Assembly (NCBI GenBank): GCA_026770025.1 | Contig: JAMXDE010000024.1 | Location: forward strand, 434,001-498,000 | Direction: 5' to 3' | Origin: Craspedostauros australis | Lineage: Eukaryota > Bacillariophyta > Bacillariophyceae > Mastogloiales > Achnanthaceae | DNA: 64,000 nt | Part shown: positions 61,520 through 64,000 of the stretch, piece after piece | How positions within the stretch are numbered: position 1 is the first letter of the stretch | Layout: each line of letters starts with the position of its first letter | Notes under the pieces: model-generated | Told to the model about the DNA's origin: nothing | The model's input: only the letters and a program-made list of their open reading frames with translations | The model's database searches: none | Position numbers and translations under genes: made by a program

Positions 61520-64000
61520 TTTTTGAACCAGGATTTGTCTTGATTTGAATTTACAGACGTTAATTAACGTTATAACTACTGCATGCAAGTATTCGGTTTA
61601 GTCAAACAGGCAATCCGAACAGGACAATTGGCAGAGAAGTCGTACCGACTCACGACTCAGCCTGATCGTGTTTCGTCGGTTTTCCCGTGTCTTGCAGGTG
61701 TTTGTTATGGGCACAAGTGTTTTCGTGAGTGCATCGAATGCGATCTGCAGGATCGCAAGTAATGGACTGATGGATAGACAGAATAATCCATAGACAGATG
61801 GTTGATGGATGACAACGTACTCGCACGAGCCACCAGTAGAAGTTGTGGTTGCTTGTCTTTCTGGAAGTAGGAGATTCGCAGCTCCGCAACAAACACGAAC
61901 AGACAGGCCAAGGTAAAAAGTTAGAGGAGATCACAATTTATCTACACTCGTCTCAGTGACTGATTCTGATGGTTCTGGAATCGTCGCTTCTCTTAAGTAT
62001 GAGTGTTCCTATTCTGCACAGAAGAAGAGGGTTGTTTGCGGTGTTTTCTGCATGAACTTAACAAATTGCGTGCACGAAACGGACAAGCAGAGAATTGTAC
62101 GCGCCACATGCCAATCCCGGCGAACACTGTGTAGTCTTGAAGGAGTCGTCTTCGTCTTTCTGTTGAACCTTGAGTTGTTTATGTCTGACTTATGACCCGC
62201 CTGAGCGAAAATAGTACACCTTTCTCGGGAAGTCCTCTCAGATTTCCCTATAAATTTAATATGATGTTCCTCTATATGAGAAAGTGACGGATTGACTTTC
62301 CTAGAATTGCTACACTTTATATTTTATAAGTTATGAGGGCTTGAGTTGAGAAATTCCCCACAGTAGCCCGTGCTTTAGGTTTTTAGCTTTCGATCGGACA
62401 TGGATGCGACTCGTCATTGTCTTCAAGTTGGACGTCGGCGAGCGGCGAAAATGTCCTTTTTTCCTCTCTGAGACGGACTCACAGCAAGGCACTCGAAGCT
62501 GAACTCAGACGTGTCTACAGTCGTGCGAACGGATCAACATTTCGGCTGTTTTTGGCCCCAATTGATTGCACGCAGTTTCTCGCAGTGGACTTGGAACAGG
62601 TGTGGAGGAGAAAAACTGCATCAGAATGCGATGGTACGTACGTGCACTGCGCTGTACGTACGACATTAGGATGGGATGAAGGTGCAGAGCTATCAGCATA
62701 TTCCACCAGGTATAGTGGGATGTTACTTTTGCCTTTGCTGATGCTGGTAGTTCTTCGTGAGCGCGGGAACTGTGATCACTGCCGGGTTCGTTGCACCATG
62801 ATCTCGCGCGTTCCACGTGTGGTCTCTCATTTCATACAAGGGGCACGAGACTCTGTGACAAGATAGGTGCAGGAGGATGACGTTCCCATCCTGCGAATCA
62901 AAGTTGACCGGTGGAAACTACAGCACATTCCTGATGTACGCTGCTGTGCTCTTCTCGAGTTGCTGAGTTGCCGAGTCGCCGCGCGTTGCGCCTCTCAGAC
63001 AGGATTTCGGTGTCTTGTTGTTGTTGTTGTGGAAGTTTGTGAGTTCATTTTGCTCTTTCCTGGATCATGTTTCATTCCTTTTCCTGGTTCTTTTCCATGT
63101 CGCACCCAAAGAATCGCTCTGTACTTTTTCAAATGTCGGTGGACAGACAGACGTGAGATGTGGTGTTTTGTTAGAAACATGCGTGGAACAAAACCAAATC
63201 AGATACTGCGCTCGCGAATTCTGGACTGCTTTGTGCCTGTTGATACGCGTTCCCAGAAGAATCGGTTCTGGTGGGCCACAAAACTGCGGAGTGGCTCTGC
63301 GAGAACAGAATGATGTACCGCACTGAACACAAGAAGGGGAGTACAGCAGGAGATCATATAATACATCTGTGTTTTATTGTACATGCCCACATTTGTATTA
63401 TTCGCCCATCGGAGGCTGATGAGGTTAGATCTTGTGATGGATCGGCTGACTTCCGCAGAATCAACATTCCACCGTCAATTCCAACCGTCAACGATGGTGT
63501 TGCATCCACAAGGCGCGCTTGGTGGTCAGCGGCGCAGGCAGACTTGGAGTGCGAGGATTGTCAGCATTGTTACCCTCATGAGATAGGTATGACGATCAGT
63601 TCCATGGTGCGTTATCGTCTCCAGAGTTGGCGTGGATCAAAGACAAGGAACAACAACTATGTGCTGACCGTTTGGACCCCATATTGTGGATTGAGTTTAG
63701 GGTATTTGAATTGATTTGACAGCGGCGTTGCTTCGAATAACAATTCCTCTTGGTGCTGTGGAACCACAGTTCCATTTTTGCTCCTGGCGACGACATCGAT
63801 ACTGACATGCGCGTGCGATTTTTTTTTGCGCCCATGGATTTGGTATCATCACTCGCTCTCGCTGATCGTCATCATTCTCCGTTGTCTGCTGGGGCCGTTC
63901 GTGGCAGTCTGGGTGGTCACAGAGCAAGCAACAGCCAGCGCCAAACATGAATGGCACCGGCGGTTGATGATTGGTGAACGCTGTTGCACAGGCGGATGCG
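61520..64000. other. Right end of the window, no supported gene
   Basis: 62,230-62,340 is strongly AT-rich (TATAAATTTAATATG, ATATTTTATAAG) and could be a promoter for the 149-codon frame at 62,417-62,866 (+), but that frame shows no family signature. Other frames (62,867-63,313 +, 63,271-63,714 +) overlap each other and are equally unconvincing. Confidence 0.35.

Overview
The window looks like nuclear DNA of a protist, most likely a stramenopile and probably a diatom. The gene density is moderate and genes lie on both strands. Two genes need GT-AG introns to read through. Several proteins carry long Ser/Thr/Asn/Gln/Asp-rich stretches. A secreted protein with P-T-x-x-P-T linkers plus Cys-rich repeats and a retroelement C-terminal fragment of a type I associate with diatoms both point the same way. 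The lineage call is inference from family content; no rRNA, tRNA or organelle gene was seen.

Positions 1-30,000 are the ordinary gene-bearing part. In order they hold a broken Cys-rich secreted protein running off the left edge (-), a small membrane protein candidate (-), an Aah1-type adenine deaminase (-), a small basic protein (-), a Ser/Asn/Asp-rich protein (+), an intron-containing methyltransferase (-), an intron-containing Sec14/CRAL-TRIO protein (-), a 1026-residue disordered protein (-), a hybrid CHASE histidine kinase with an odd repeated linker (+), a TPR-like helical protein (+), an AIM24-family mitochondrial protein (-), a 2OG-Fe(II) dioxygenase (-) and a ceramidase-like CREST membrane hydrolase (-). 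They do not form an obvious pathway. They read as independent housekeeping, signalling and lipid genes, each with its own upstream region.

From about 30 kb the character changes to repeat-rich accessory DNA. It has a frame-broken nucleotide-sugar transporter relic (31.2-32.5 kb), an interval bounded by inverted 10-bp repeats (32.7-34.5 kb), and three large P-loop NTPase genes of one family (36.1-39.4, 42.7-45.8, 50.9-54.0 kb). The second and third NTPase genes sit in two near-identical direct copies of a roughly 7-kb unit. One copy carries a 528-bp transposon-like insertion that the other lacks, with clean terminal inverted repeats and a 5-bp target duplication.

From 55.4 kb to the right end the DNA is mostly mobile-element material. 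Two related non-autonomous elements lie head to tail (55,465-56,872). Each carries its own set of subterminal hairpins, and the two hairpin sets differ by compensatory changes. Further right, two arrays of strictly 20-bp alternating repeats (57.2 and 61.2 kb) bracket a 3.8-kb stretch containing a reverse-transcriptase-type C-terminal fragment. The last 2.4 kb has no gene I can support.
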